From positions 62,001 through 126,000 of the forward strand of contig JBBHKE010001112.1 of the NCBI GenBank assembly GCA_037447655.1: a DNA stretch of 64,000 bases, given 5' to 3'. Numbering within the stretch: the first letter of the stretch is position 1; each line of letters starts with the position of its first letter. This DNA is from Zygnema cylindricum. Lineage: Eukaryota > Streptophyta > Zygnematophyceae > Zygnematales > Zygnemataceae. Shown here one piece after another: positions 20,814 to 31,160 of this stretch. The position numbers and the translations under genes are program-made. The notes under the pieces are model-generated. The model did no database searches. It was not told where the DNA came from and worked only from the letters and a program-made list of their open reading frames with translations.

Positions 20814-21828
20814 ATTCCAACGGGCAATGGATGAAGCGCTGCGAGGAATTGACTCTGCCTGGTGCTAAATTGATGATGTTATCATCTTCTCAAAGACTTT
20901 TGAGGAACATCTAGAGCATGTTCAAATCGTTCTCCGGGCACTCCAAGCCGCGGGCTTGAAATGTCACCCGTGCAAAGGTATTTTTGGAGTACAAAAATCA
21001 TTTACCTCGGACATTAGGTGACTCGCGGGATTGTGGGTCCCCACATGGTCAAGGTGGCAGCCCTTGCGCTCTTCCCCCACTGCAGGACATCTCAACCCTT
21101 TGCACATTTCTGGGTCTGGCGAACTACTATCGGCGGTTTATCTCGAGTTAAGTAGTAACAATCATCCCCTTAACCAACTATTGCAGAAGGACAAAGAGTG
21201 GCAGTGCGCCGAGTAACAACAGATATCCTTCCTGTTCTTCATGGATGCTCTAAAGCAGCACCTTTTGCTCCGGACGCCTGATCACCAAATGCCTTTCCTC
21301 CTTTTTAGCGATTGTTGCAAGTTTGGATTGGGAGCAGTTTTCGCTCAAGTCGATGACGTTGGAGCTGAATATGTGGTGGCCTACGCCAGCCGGAGCAACA
21401 ACAGAGCAGAGGGGAATTATAGCAATTACCACGGAGAGTTACTCGCAGCCGTTTTGGCCATCTAGCATTTCCAACCTTATTTGTACGGAGTCCATTTCAC
21501 CTTGATTATGGATCAAGAATCGTTGAAATGGATCATGGAAAATAGTAAGTTAACTGGCAAACTCGCCAGATGGGTTCTCATCCTGCAGGAATATGATTTC
21601 GACGGTGTTCATAAGGCAGGGGAAATCCATGGGAATGTCGACAGACTTACCCGGAATCCTGATCCCTCCACCATGGATTCTACCGGGGCTCGACATGATG
21701 AGGACCCTGAGATCAGTCTGGGGCTCATTCGAGCATCCTTTGCTTTCATCTGGCTTCCCCAATCAATGGGGGAACTGTCAACTTTCTTGGTCGACGTGGA
21801 GGGTCAGGCGCCCATAAGGGCGGGATAG
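20814..21828 (+). pseudogene. G1 reverse transcriptase C-terminal half and RNase H
   Basis: It resumes with FQRAMDEALRG. The catalytic motif reads IDDVIIFS, preceded by TAA where Tyr of YIDD is expected. Frames then shift several times. RNase H follows in 21241-21465 and 21481-21828: SDCCKFGLGAVFAQ, YASRSNNRAEGNYS, HGELLAAVLAI, MDQESLKWIMEN and GNVDRLTRNP. Acidic residues of the active site are mostly recognisable. This is a typical Ty3/gypsy arrangement. Confidence 0.88.
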
Positions 21829-22900
21829 AAAGACATCTAGAACGACCATGATGCTCTCCAATCTATTGAGCAGGGGTCGCCCTTTCCCCACTTAACTGGA
21901 ATTCAATTATCGTGAGTACAGACCTGAATGGCTGCGTATGATTGGGACAGACGCGTTCTCTTTCGAAAATGGGCAGACGACGAAGGAAAGTGGTTCCTCC
22001 CCCCTTTGACAAAGAAGCTCTAAACTTCAATCTCCATCGGCAATGTGGACAATTTGGGCAAAAGCGGACCACTTCCCTGGTTACGGGCTCTTAATGGTGG
22101 CATGGGTTGCAAACCCAAGTGAACCGAATTGTGCAGACTTGCTCCTCATGCAATCAACACAATGCAGCTATTGAGAAAAAGGGCAGGACTGAGCTTCATT
22201 CTCTTCCTATCCGGGGGATGTTTTATCAGTGGTCGTTCGATCTTTAGGGACCTCTTCCGACTAGCAGGCATGGGAACCGCTTTGTGCTGGTCATGATATA
22301 ACATTTTTCCAAGTGGATCGAGTTGGTGGTTTTGCCCCGGAACGAGTCTATGGCAATTACATATGCCTTTTTGCAGAGGGTTTTAGCCCAATTTGGGGTG
22401 CCAGTGGAAGTTCTAACCGACCAAGGCTCTGAATTTGCCAGAGAATTTTCCAACCTCTTCGAAAAATGCCTAGTCAACCATCGGCTAATCAGCCGTGACC
22501 ACCCTCGAGCTGACAGTTTGGTTGAAAGGTGCGTATAGACAGTGAAGCGATCACTACGAAAATATGCAGTTGAAGAAGATTTGGGGGAGTGGGATAGAAA
22601 AGTACCTTTGATTTCTATGGGTTAAAGATTCAGCAGGCAGGCTTCTCTTCGCACCTATAGCCGTTATTTAATTCTATATGGACGGCATCCCATCTTGCCT
22701 GTGGCTACATCGGCCGAAGCGGTTGTCCTCCCGGAGATGGATGCCAAGGGGATAGTCCAAAAACTGATTGCCGATAGAGCCAAGATATTCCACCGAAAGA
22801 TGCCTCTCGCCTTGGGAAATTTGCAAGCGGCTCAACATTGAGATCAGTTGTGGTATTCTCAATGCCAGAGCGAGATTATGTTCCCTAGCAGCTACGATTT
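21829..22900 (+). pseudogene. G1 integrase
   Basis: Broken frames. The zinc-binding region keeps the end of an HHCC finger (TCSSCNQHNA near 22138). The first catalytic Asp is in WSFDL near 22235, the second in VLTDQGSEF near 22425, and the third Glu in SLVERC near 22520. The segment FSKWIELVVLPRNESMAITYAFLQRVLAQFGVPVEV shows the fold. The C-terminal part (22650-22900) reads YGRHPILPVA, as in gypsy integrases. The open frame 22244-22477 on the minus strand is a shadow. Confidence 0.88.
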
Positions 22901-23056
22901 TTATCGAGGGACTGTGTATATCAGATGCAACATAAGAAGGACACGGTGGATATTTTTGGCGGGAGAGTAATTTTGAAAGTGGTTGAAGTTTCCAACAAAA
23001 GGGTTCTTACATTGGAGGGGAAGAATGGTTGACGAATTAAAGAGAATCAGATCAAT

Positions 23057-23317
23057 GTGGTCCCTTGCCATCTTCGGGGATTAGAAGACGAACCCACTTT
23101 CCACTTAACTTACTTTGCCGATCCTCCTTTCTTTTCATCAGCTTGCACTCAGTCCTCCCAGCTTCACAACATATTGGTGTGCAATCAGTGTGGTCAGTGT
23201 TGGCATTCAACCTGTCTCCCCTCTTTTTGGGAGCCACACCCTCTACCCTCCAGCACCTGGTTTTATGGGAACTGCGAACGGAGCGGGCAATTGTTTTTAT
23301 ATCTTAGTCACGGTTGA
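23057..23317 (+). pseudogene. PHD-finger-like domain at the C-terminus of G1 pol
   Basis: An 86-residue open frame. Around residues 41-75 it reads LVCNQCGQCWHSTCLP, then a Pro-rich spacer, then STWFYGNCE. This matches the second half of the PHD finger: Cys-x2-Cys-x4-His-x2-Cys, a spacer, Trp-x-Cys-x2-Cys. The seventh ligand is Tyr (TAT, one G-to-A step from TGT). The first ligand pair is incomplete (one Cys in SSACTQSS). PHD fingers usually read histone H3 tails. Many plant gypsy elements carry a chromodomain at this position instead. It sits after integrase and just before the polypurine tract. Confidence 0.65.
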
Positions 23318-23319
23318 CT

Positions 23320-23334
23320 AAGAGGGGGGGAAAT
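23320..23334 (+). other. G1 polypurine tract
   Basis: The run AAGAGGGGGGGAAA-like lies immediately before the inferred 3' LTR start. It follows the end of the pol frame. Confidence 0.7.
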
Positions 23335-23339
23335 TGGTA

Positions 23340-24665
23340 TGTCAGCCCTATTACCGAGACCCAAATCCCTTTCCCGGGCCAGGGGGGATCGGAAGGGGGA
23401 GGGGATAACTTTCGCCTTCCCCCAACGCTCATCCTTATTCCTTGTCCAAGCATCTCTCCGATTTTGCATGCATATCTATGGAAGGGATATGGGCAGCAGT
23501 GGGCATAATCATCATTTTGGGGAGCATTCGCATTCGAGATTTATTTGCAGAAATCCAATGCCGACAACTCTCGGCTAAGGGCCCTTCCCTCACGTTAATG
23601 AAGCACGCTCAACATCTGTCAAACGCATGTGTTTTTCAGGCATACCTTTATATCACCAAGAATTTCCGGGCCCTCTTTACCCTGTACGGTCTTCAAATAC
23701 GGAGAAGTGACAACACCAAGCAGGATGAGATCCTTGTATTTCCTAAACTGAGCCGAACGCACTTTATTTGGCGCCTAACGGAGGCCGGACGACAAATTTG
23801 TACCGTCTCAAATATTGCAATTTCGTTACATGGGACCTGTTTCCAACCGCCCCCGTGGGGGGTACATTGTGGATTGCCACGTAACTTCCCGGATTTGCAT
23901 TTAGATTATGCTGGTAGCCGTCAGTAGGAATTGAGTTCAATCTCAGCGAACTGTTGGTCCATTAATTACGTTAGGTCAAAGTCTGTCAAGTTAGTGTCCT
24001 TTTCAGGACTTTGTCTTATAATAGTGGACCAAATAATTACTTTTAGCCGCAGATCTAGCGGCAGTCGGGAGCATAACTTTTGCCTTGAGTGTAATACAAA
24101 TTATTTTGTCTCATGTAAGTTCCATTACACTTGCTTGCCGCTCATTGGTTAACACCGTAGCTTTGACTTTTGGACCTGCAATTTGACAAACTTTGATATA
24201 TAAGGCACTTGGGGTCGAAGGAGACATGTTGTTTTTTTGTACTGTCTCTTGTGAAAACCCTCAGAAATTCCAACAAACCTTCTTTTGGAGAATCTTTGTG
24301 TTGTTTAGACTCTATTGCCATCTTGGTTTTGGATTTGTCTTTTGTGGAAATCACAGTCCGAGCGGGTAGTTGGCACTATCTTCCTTTTGGGTGATTTTGG
24401 ACTTTTTGCTGTTTGGAACCGAGAAAAGTCTGGTAGGTTCTAAGCTGCGGACACCGAAGGTTGCAGGAGTACCATACCTTTTAACGATACTATCGGGAGA
24501 GGGTTCACCTTTTTCTAATTGTCATCGTTGATTGTTGGGGTATGTTAAGCTTGCTTTGCTATATTTCACATTTTCTATCTTTTATTCTCTTTTCAAGGGC
24601 AAGGAGATATTGTTAAATCTGGAAATCCAATCATATTTATTTATATATATGTACATGTTAGTGCA
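23340..24665 (+). repeat. G1 3' LTR
   Basis: About 1.33 kb. The start is placed at TGTCAGCC after the polypurine tract (TGGTATG at 23335 is the alternative). The end, TTAGTGCA, is set by divergence from the 5' LTR. Positions 23722-24665 match window positions 1-951. Open frames here (23442-23927, 24532-24963) run across unrelated strands and are not genes. Confidence 0.85.
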
Positions 24666-24674
24666 TTTTGTCAA

Positions 24675-25720
24675 GCTTGGACGCTTCACAAGCACCCTTT
24701 CATTTCTTCCAAGGATTTCCGGACCTTTTTCTTTTACCTTGTACAATCACCGGAGTACGGAGGAAAGGAGTGCTCTCAGCTGGACGAATCTTTATATTTA
24801 CCAAACTGAGCGGAACACACTTTACGTCACGCCTAACAGAGGCCGAACAACAAAGTTATTTCGTTTCAAAGATGACCAGTCTGTTTCCTGTGACTCGTTT
24901 TCACCTCCTGCGGTGGGGTGGTACATTGTGGAACGCCACGTAACTTTTTGGCTAGTCTTCTAGATTTTGCTATTAGTTGTCCGTAGGATGTCAGTTCAGG
25001 TCCACCAGACAGGCAAAGCATTTATTACTTAGAGTCAAAGATTAGGCGTTTCACGTCGATTCAGAACTTTGTTACTCCTAAGTGTCGGATAGAAGTACAT
25101 GTGGTTTCCTCTTGCAGAAAATGGAAACCTAAATTTTAGCTCTAAGTGTAGTACAGCCTGTTTTGTCTTAGGTCCGTACGATAAAAATTTCTGGCCGCTG
25201 ATTTGCTCTAGGTATTGCTTTGACTTTGGCACTTGTAGTAGGACAAATCTTGCTCGTATAAGGCACTTGGGGCCGAAGGAGACAGGTCGCTTTTTCAGTA
25301 CTGTCTCCTGAGAAAACCTCAGAAAATACAATCACTCTTTCTCTTGGAGAACTGTTGCATTGTGTCGTGAACTCTATTGCCATCTTTGTTTTGGATCGTC
25401 TTTTGTGGAAACCGTAGCTCGGTTCGGTGGTTGGCACTATCCTCTCTTTGGGCGGTTTGGATTTTCGATGTTTGAAACTTAGAAGAGTCAGTACTGATCC
25501 GTGCGGCGGAACCAAAGGTTGAGGGAGAATTATATCACTCTTCGGGGCAATTGGGAGAGGTTTCCCTTTCTAATTTGTCTCTTTGTTGCACTCCGGGGTA
25601 TGTGTGCTCGCTTTACCATTTTCATTGATTTATATATTTATTTCTCTTTTCTGGGGCAAGGTGATATTGTTGAATCTGAAAAAGCCAATATTTATTATTT
25701 CTGTATTTCTGCGTAGAAGT
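24675..25720 (+). repeat. Second, diverged gypsy LTR directly behind G1
   Basis: It repeats most of the 3' LTR in the same order (TTTCCGGACC..., GCCTAACAGAGGCCGAACAA..., GGGGCAAGGTGATATTGTTGAATCTG) but with far more differences. It is truncated at the left. It is therefore a relic LTR of a related element, or a product of tandem LTR recombination, and not part of G1. Confidence 0.75.
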
Positions 25721-25849
25721 CATTTGCACACTATTTGGGGTCGTTCTTGGTTTCTGTCCGGAGTTATTGCGGGTCAAATTGGAAGACTCGCATTCCCTTC
25801 CCATCCTTTAGGTAGTATTCAGGGGTGTAGCATTTAGTGGGCTTCCGGC

Positions 25850-26305
25850 GAATAAGCACAATTTAGGGAAGGGGGGTTTAGAGAGGGACTAGAACTTAGA
25901 ATATTTCTGATAGGTAGATGCCTCTCCCAGAGAGCACCTTGAATAAATGGCAAACTTTGGCCAGCCATAACAATCAACTCAGTTGACCAAATTCAGTGAT
26001 TCTTGTTGCTGCGGACTCAGGGGAGTCCAAGCTACACAGGGGTGTAGTCGGTCTGAGTCTTTGCCTGCCTTGGTGGCTGCATTTCTTAGGGAAAGTCAAA
26101 GTGGGTGAATGTGTCCAAATCTCATATTCTAACTTTGCATTCTGTGGTGGAACTGAGCACACAGAAAGTGTTATTTCACAAGGGTGAAGCTATATTGGGG
26201 TTCTGATTGTCAAGGGGTCAGTCATTTGGGTTTATATCAAGTTGGAGTCAGCACTATCTAGATTAGCTTCCTTTGGACCTGCGAATTCTGTGTGGCAATG
26301 GAGCC
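25850..26305 (+). repeat. Copia LTR fragment (3' part)
   Basis: It matches 53550-53985 closely, including TATA-like ATAAATGGCAAAC, the hairpins GGACTC-AGGG-GAGTCC and CTACAC-AGGG-GTGTAG (about 26022-26052), and the tail to TGTGGCAATGGAGCC. The U3 part and the exact end are missing. Confidence 0.85.
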
Positions 26306-27125
26306 CATAGAATTTCACTGTACATCCCGCCGCTCGTCGCTTGTTTGTTGCACTTTTTAGTTTTGCACTTTCGCTTCATTTGCGTGCGCGTATTTTTATG
26401 TGAGCGGCGAGCCGCAGAACTTATGGCGTCGAGAACTTATGGCGTCTCACACGCGTATATTCATCTGAGCAACCAAACGCGGAATTTATGACGTCTCGCT
26501 CGCGTAATTTATGTGAGCGGCGAGCGGCGGAATTTATGGCATCTCCAACGGTTGCTTCTTTGAGCCGTTTTGTGTCATTTGCGCGCGCGTATTTTCATCT
26601 GTCCTCCACTCCGTCTTTAGAAAGAAGCCGCCGTTGGAGACGCTGTAAATTCAAGCGTTAGCCGCGAGTTCGTTGCACTTTCCAGTTTTTAGGGTATTGA
26701 ATATTGATTTTTTTGGAAATTTGAAAGTCCAAAAAAAATACAAATTTTACCTACGAATTTTTCATGTTTGAAATTGTTTTATGCGCACTCTACGTAGTAT
26801 TCGTTAGTTTACTCCGTGCGTTTTATGTGCATAGGACATCTATGGTTCTATGGTTTCAACCATAGATGTCCTATGCGCATAAAAAAGTCGAAATACGTAC
26901 AAATTGGATAACTAGGGTTTTAACTTTCAAAGAGCCTCTTCTCTTTAAAAAGACTCGACGAAAATAGAAACGGGGAACGTAACTTGTGGACTTTCATATG
27001 GACTTCTACATATATAGCGTGACAGTGATACCGCCGTACAGTACAGTACATCGCGAATCGTAATTACTAAATAGAGTTAAGAAAAGCCTAGAGTACAAAA
27101 ATAAAAAAGAAAAATTAGAGTTATG
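26306..27125 (+). other. Anonymous DNA with short repeats and a hairpin
   Basis: It contains several variants of a GGCGGAATTTATGGCGTCTC-like unit at 26400-26545. It also has the perfect palindrome listed separately, and AT-rich sequence. No coding or RNA gene seen. Confidence 0.5.
26829..26876. repeat. Perfect 19-bp inverted repeat hairpin
   Basis: Arms 26829-26847 and 26858-26876 (GCATAGGACATCTATGGTT and its exact complement) are separated by a 10-nt loop that repeats part of the arm (CTATGG). It could be a MITE end, a folded small-RNA source or a recent snap-back. Confidence 0.8.
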
Positions 27126-27132
27126 AACGCTA

Positions 27133-27156
27133 CACCGCCAATCGCTATTAGCGTAG
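27133..27156 (+). repeat. Left arm of a 24-bp inverted repeat pair
   Basis: It has an exact 24-bp complement at 28695-28718. The core AATCGCTATTAGCG recurs near 61076. The solo LTR 27471-28492 lies between the arms, so without it the pair would bound roughly 560 bp, the size of a MITE. Confidence 0.65.
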
Positions 27157-27470
27157 AAGTTTCTTTAGCGTATATGAATAATTACCGTGGTTTTCGCTAA
27201 TTAAGAATTTGAATTTATAAAAAAAAACATACATTGTAATTGTTTAATAATTCTAATTTAGGTATTTGAAAAAATTTAATGTCGGTCGCAAACTTGCTTA
27301 CATTATAATAGGTATTTGTACAAAATGTAACAAATCGTACACAAATCGTACGCTCACACTGTCAAAACGTAGTTGTTGGACGAGTATGTGTGAACGTGAT
27401 ATTTGACAACCCGATTTGATCCCCTTTTTAGACCGCGCATTCTCATGCGTCCGCGGCTACTTAACATAAT

Positions 27471-28492
27471 TGTAGAAATTAATGGTTTTAAAGTATTTTC
27501 TAGGTCTGAATAGAAATAAAGAAGCCGAGGCATTCTACCTCTAACTTCTCTCTCCAAAACTCTCAAACTTGTCGCAGTCACTGAGAAATTGGAGAGAAAG
27601 CTAGAGCCATGGCTACCTAGGCTATCCTGAGGTTTACGGGAAATTTATGCTAGTTAGGGGATTATTTACTAAAAGGTATATGCCGGCCGACAGATAGCAG
27701 ATAGCCGGTAGCCTTAGCCGTTAAGTCTTCAAGTTGTGATTCGTACTATATAGTTTGATAACAATTTAAACATTAATACAAAGGATAAATCATTTAACTA
27801 TAATTGTTTACGGGATACATAGAACCGGTAGTGTAAAAGTACGAATTGCGGTACGGATAAGAAATCAATACCGCGCATTGATTTCGTAAGCAAAACAAAT
27901 ACCGCGCATGTATTTATTACGGCTACGATCAAATACGAGTTTAATCGGACGGCCGGAATTTGCGCCGAGATCGCGGAAGAAGAATTCGGCGGTTTGTGGG
28001 CATCGCCACATCGGATGACACGTGGCGATGATACATTGGAGCGCGGCATCTTCGAGGATTAAAGGAGCGAATCCGGACATACCACGTGTCGACATTTAGG
28101 CCATGTCGTACAGTGTCCGTACATAAAGTACACCGACAGCTGTACTTTTTTCCTACGGAACTGTAATCTGATTGGTTCCGTACATCAGTAGATAGAGTCT
28201 GTGAGAGAGATAGGACTTAGAAAAATTTAAAGATAGGACCCTCTCTCCCAGAGAGCTTCTGTACAAAAGGTCAACTTTGACCCTCCATAACTTACTGCTC
28301 AGGGGAGCAAATTCAGAGATTCTTTTTGCTATCGACTCAGGGGAGTCTTGTCTTCACAGGGGTGAAGTTGGTCAGAGTTTTTTTCTGTCATGGTGACAGT
28401 TATTTTTGCTGAAACACAAAGGGGTCAGGGTTATCCTAGAGGCTTCTTGGAAGCTGTCCACTCTGAGGACTTATGTAGGTCTCAGAGTTTCA
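27471..28492 (+). repeat. Solo copia LTR (Copia B family)
   Basis: It is 1022 bp with perfect TSD ATAAT (27466-27470 and 28493-28497). It starts TGTAGAAATTAATGG and ends CTCAGAGTTTCA. The plus-strand hairpins GACTC-AGGG-GAGTC and CTTCAC-AGGG-GTGAAG lie at 28337-28370. The antisense tRNA-like module (27670-27725) has lost its T-arm. The gag start ATG is absent or altered near the end (TATGTAGG). Confidence 0.94.
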
Positions 28493-28497
28493 ATAAT

Positions 28498-29570
28498 GAA
28501 TTGTACTTTTTCACTTAAAAAGGTACGATATCGTAGGGTATGACACTGACCGTACATCACACTATTTAAAGGTTTGTGTACTTCTGTTTTATAATGTACT
28601 GGGAAAATAGCCCTAAATGGGGTACAGAAAAAAAATAGAATAAGCTACGCTATTAGAGAATAAAGAAAAAAAAGCGGGACGGAATTAGTGTACACTACGC
28701 TAATAGCGATTGGCGGTGAAGTTTGTGTGATATAACTTTTTTACAGAGGTTAAGTACCCTATATTGGATTATTTCGGCAATAACTATCAAAGCAGTAATT
28801 ATAAAATGCTCTTGCAATGCGCCATAACAATATGCATCGGCAACGATTTGATGAGTGGAGCCGATATAAATCGAAACTTTAAAGTCGACAACCCGTAACC
28901 AAATAATTACAAAATTTATGGTACACCCGCTTTTGCAGAAAAACAGTTCGAGAAAGTACAGCGTGAATCGCTTATAGAGTTAAGGGACTTTTATGGATTT
29001 GGTTTAAGGGCATAATGCCAACGAAACATTAACTCTAATTTTTCCATCTAGGGGTGAACCTCCATCAAGCGAAAATGAGGTTGTATATTGGAAAAAGTGC
29101 ATTTTCATACAAAGGCATACTTTTTCTTTAAAACATGTTTACCGTCGATTTAATAGGATTATCCAAACTTTTGGGCAACAACATCTACCCTCGGATTAGG
29201 TTTTCTCGAAACAACGACTCATTCTATCCAGTGTTTGGCTAGTTTTCTCCTTTGTTTAGAAGGAACAGACCAGCCACACAGTGGAAGTTTAAAATTTGTA
29301 CATTTGGAAAAAAAATACAGGATCCACGGCGGACGAGCCATACAACCTAAAACTTAGCAAAGGCCATGTGCCTTTGTGCAAGGTGGATTCAAATCCACTG
29401 AAAAGCAACAATTTTTTTTTTGCTAAATGATATCATTTGACACTATTTTTGACATCAATTGACCGTCGAGGAAAGGACTTTAAGTTAAAAACATAATGGC
29501 GCTGTTGATTTTTGGAAAGCTTTAAGTCTCAATAAATTAGTGTGACGACAGAAAGACAAATCTACAAGGA
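28498..29570 (+). other. Anonymous DNA; right arm of inverted repeat and a tRNA-like relic
   Basis: 28695-28718 is the right arm of the 24-bp inverted repeat. At 29345-29402 there is a tRNA-like stretch: an AAAGG-CCATGTG-CCTTT hairpin, then GTGGATTCAAATCCAC with a B-box-like core, followed by T10 at about 29411. It is perhaps a SINE or tRNA relic. No coding sequence seen. Confidence 0.4.
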
Positions 29571-29655
29571 CACGCGTTGTCAATTAAAGCACATTACAGG
29601 TATAGTGGATTGGCACTTACATCCACATATACATGTCACAGATTGAGGGGAGACA

Positions 29656-29769
29656 ACGCAGCTGTGATGCAGCAACGCAATTGCGATGAAGCAACGCAGC
29701 TGCGATGCAGCAACGCAGCTGTGATGCAGCAACGCACCTGCGATGCAGCAACGCACCTGCGACGCAATC
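29656..29769. repeat. 19-bp minisatellite, six copies
   Basis: The unit ACGCAGCTGYGATGCAGCA is repeated six times with a few substitutions. Period 19 is not a multiple of three, so the long open frames across it (both strands) are by-products. Confidence 0.85.
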
Positions 29770-30670
29770 AGAACAAAGCAGCAACGACGAAGTTAAGAGA
29801 ACGCAACTGCAGTTATGTTTGATATGGTCCGTACAAACAACGCAACGTCCACTATTTTTAATGTGATTATGTACAGTACGGAGCAACAGTGGTAGATACG
29901 ATTCTAGTCAACTTAGTGGGTTGCTTAATGGTAGCTTAGTGGTAGCTCAGTGGTAGCTTGACATATTAGTGTTAGCTTGGTGGTTTGACGTACCTCTTAG
30001 GTACACTGGTATCGCCGGTACAACACAAGTATAAGACTTAGGACTCAGAACACATCATGTATCCATACTTTCAAGTAGTAAAACTGCAAATAGTTTTTGG
30101 GAAACTTTTGAGTATTATATCTTGAGTGTTGACGGGTCAATTATACTGAAACTTTTGAAGTTGTCAGTATTTATGTTGCTCTATACTTTGATAGAGCTTT
30201 GTGAAGTTTGGATGATTGTATAAGATTTCGTGTGCACTTGTAAACAGCTATTTGGTAAGATTTTTGATAGCTTTTGAGAGTGTATCATGTCTACTTCTAC
30301 TACTACTACTGCTCCTCTACGCGCACCGGTGGATGTAGAACAACAGGCGCAACTCCAACAGTGATAAAGTACACATAGACAGATCTATAAAAGTTAGTTC
30401 TTTTCTACAAATCTTAAATTGCGTCGGTCTGTACAAACACGACGTTCAGATTTGCTTATAAAATCTTTTATTATTCTCGTAGTTTGAACCAAACTCTACA
30501 TGGTTCTTATCAAAATAAAGCACGTAAGTGATATTTACCTTGTTGGCACAACTTGATGGAAAAGTGAACAAAATATTACTGCTAGTAAACATTTCTATAC
30601 GATTATTGTTGGCGCGTTATAGATAAGAGGATAAACAATAAAGACACTTTCCCATGTAACCGAAACTTAG
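29770..30670 (+). other. Anonymous DNA
   Basis: Apart from short GTGGTAGCT repeats at 29925-29990 I see nothing identifiable. Confidence 0.5.
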
Positions 30671-30676
30671 TCTTAT

Positions 30677-31160
30677 ACTTTGTTTTTAAGGGAAGATTTT
30701 CTGTACTAATTTTAAAGTGTTCTGTTATAACGCAATTGAATCGCTACTTTGAATTGTGACGGATGAAGACGCGGGTGTAGTTTGTGACGGTTGTAGATGA
30801 CTACAAAACTTGTAGTTGACGACCTTTGCAAAATAGCGACGGTTGTAGGCGTGTAGTTTTCTGTGACATTGTAGATGTTTAGGGTTTGTGACATTTTGAC
30901 GTCACGCTTAGTATGTTTTGTTTATAAGCGAAGATTTCCTGTACTAATTTTAAAGCGTTCCACTATAACGCAATTGAATCGCTACTTTGAATTGTCACGG
31001 ATGTACACTCGGGTGTATTTTGTGACGGTTGTAGATGACTACAAAACTTGCGTCAATTGATGACGTTTACAAAATAGCGACGATTGTAGGTGTGTAGTTT
31101 TTTGTGACATTGTAGATGTTTAGGGTTTATGACATTTTGACGTCACACTCAGTATGATAG
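30677..31160 (+). repeat. Tandem duplication of about 240 bp
   Basis: The first unit runs from about 30677 and the second from about 30916. Both contain ACGCAATTGAATCGCTACTT, TGTGACGGTTGTAGATGACTAC and GACATTTTGACGTCAC, with 10-15 percent differences. Each unit holds a small palindrome TTGTAGATGACTACAA. Not recognised as any known family. Confidence 0.8.

Larger units (their letters stand above)
1..24665 (+). mobile_element. G1: Ty3/gypsy LTR retrotransposon encoding a DNA methyltransferase and PHD finger, nested
   Basis: The parts are reassembled across three insertions: LTR, gag, two CCHC knuckles, retropepsin, C5-methyltransferase, RT, RNase H, integrase, PHD-like finger, polypurine tract, LTR. 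Order RT-RNase H-integrase marks Ty3/gypsy. The protease (12209), methyltransferase (12743) and RT (14369) open stretches all lie in the same reading frame, which argues for one pol polyprotein. Stops and frameshifts occur in every domain, so this copy is dead. Insertions: Copia A 3152-8612, solo LTR 9185-10199, Copia B 14724-20813. Each removes cleanly and leaves matching gypsy coding sequence on both sides. The left end is outside the window, so the element's own target duplication cannot be checked. Confidence 0.9.

Noticed and set aside
29345-29402. Functional tRNA gene
   Set aside because: The T-arm has an extra base, the anticodon loop lacks T at position 33, and no acceptor stem pairs; at most a tRNA-derived relic.
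29577-29886. Cys/Ala/Asn-rich open frames on both strands
   Set aside because: These are produced by a 19-bp minisatellite; frame phase changes with each unit.
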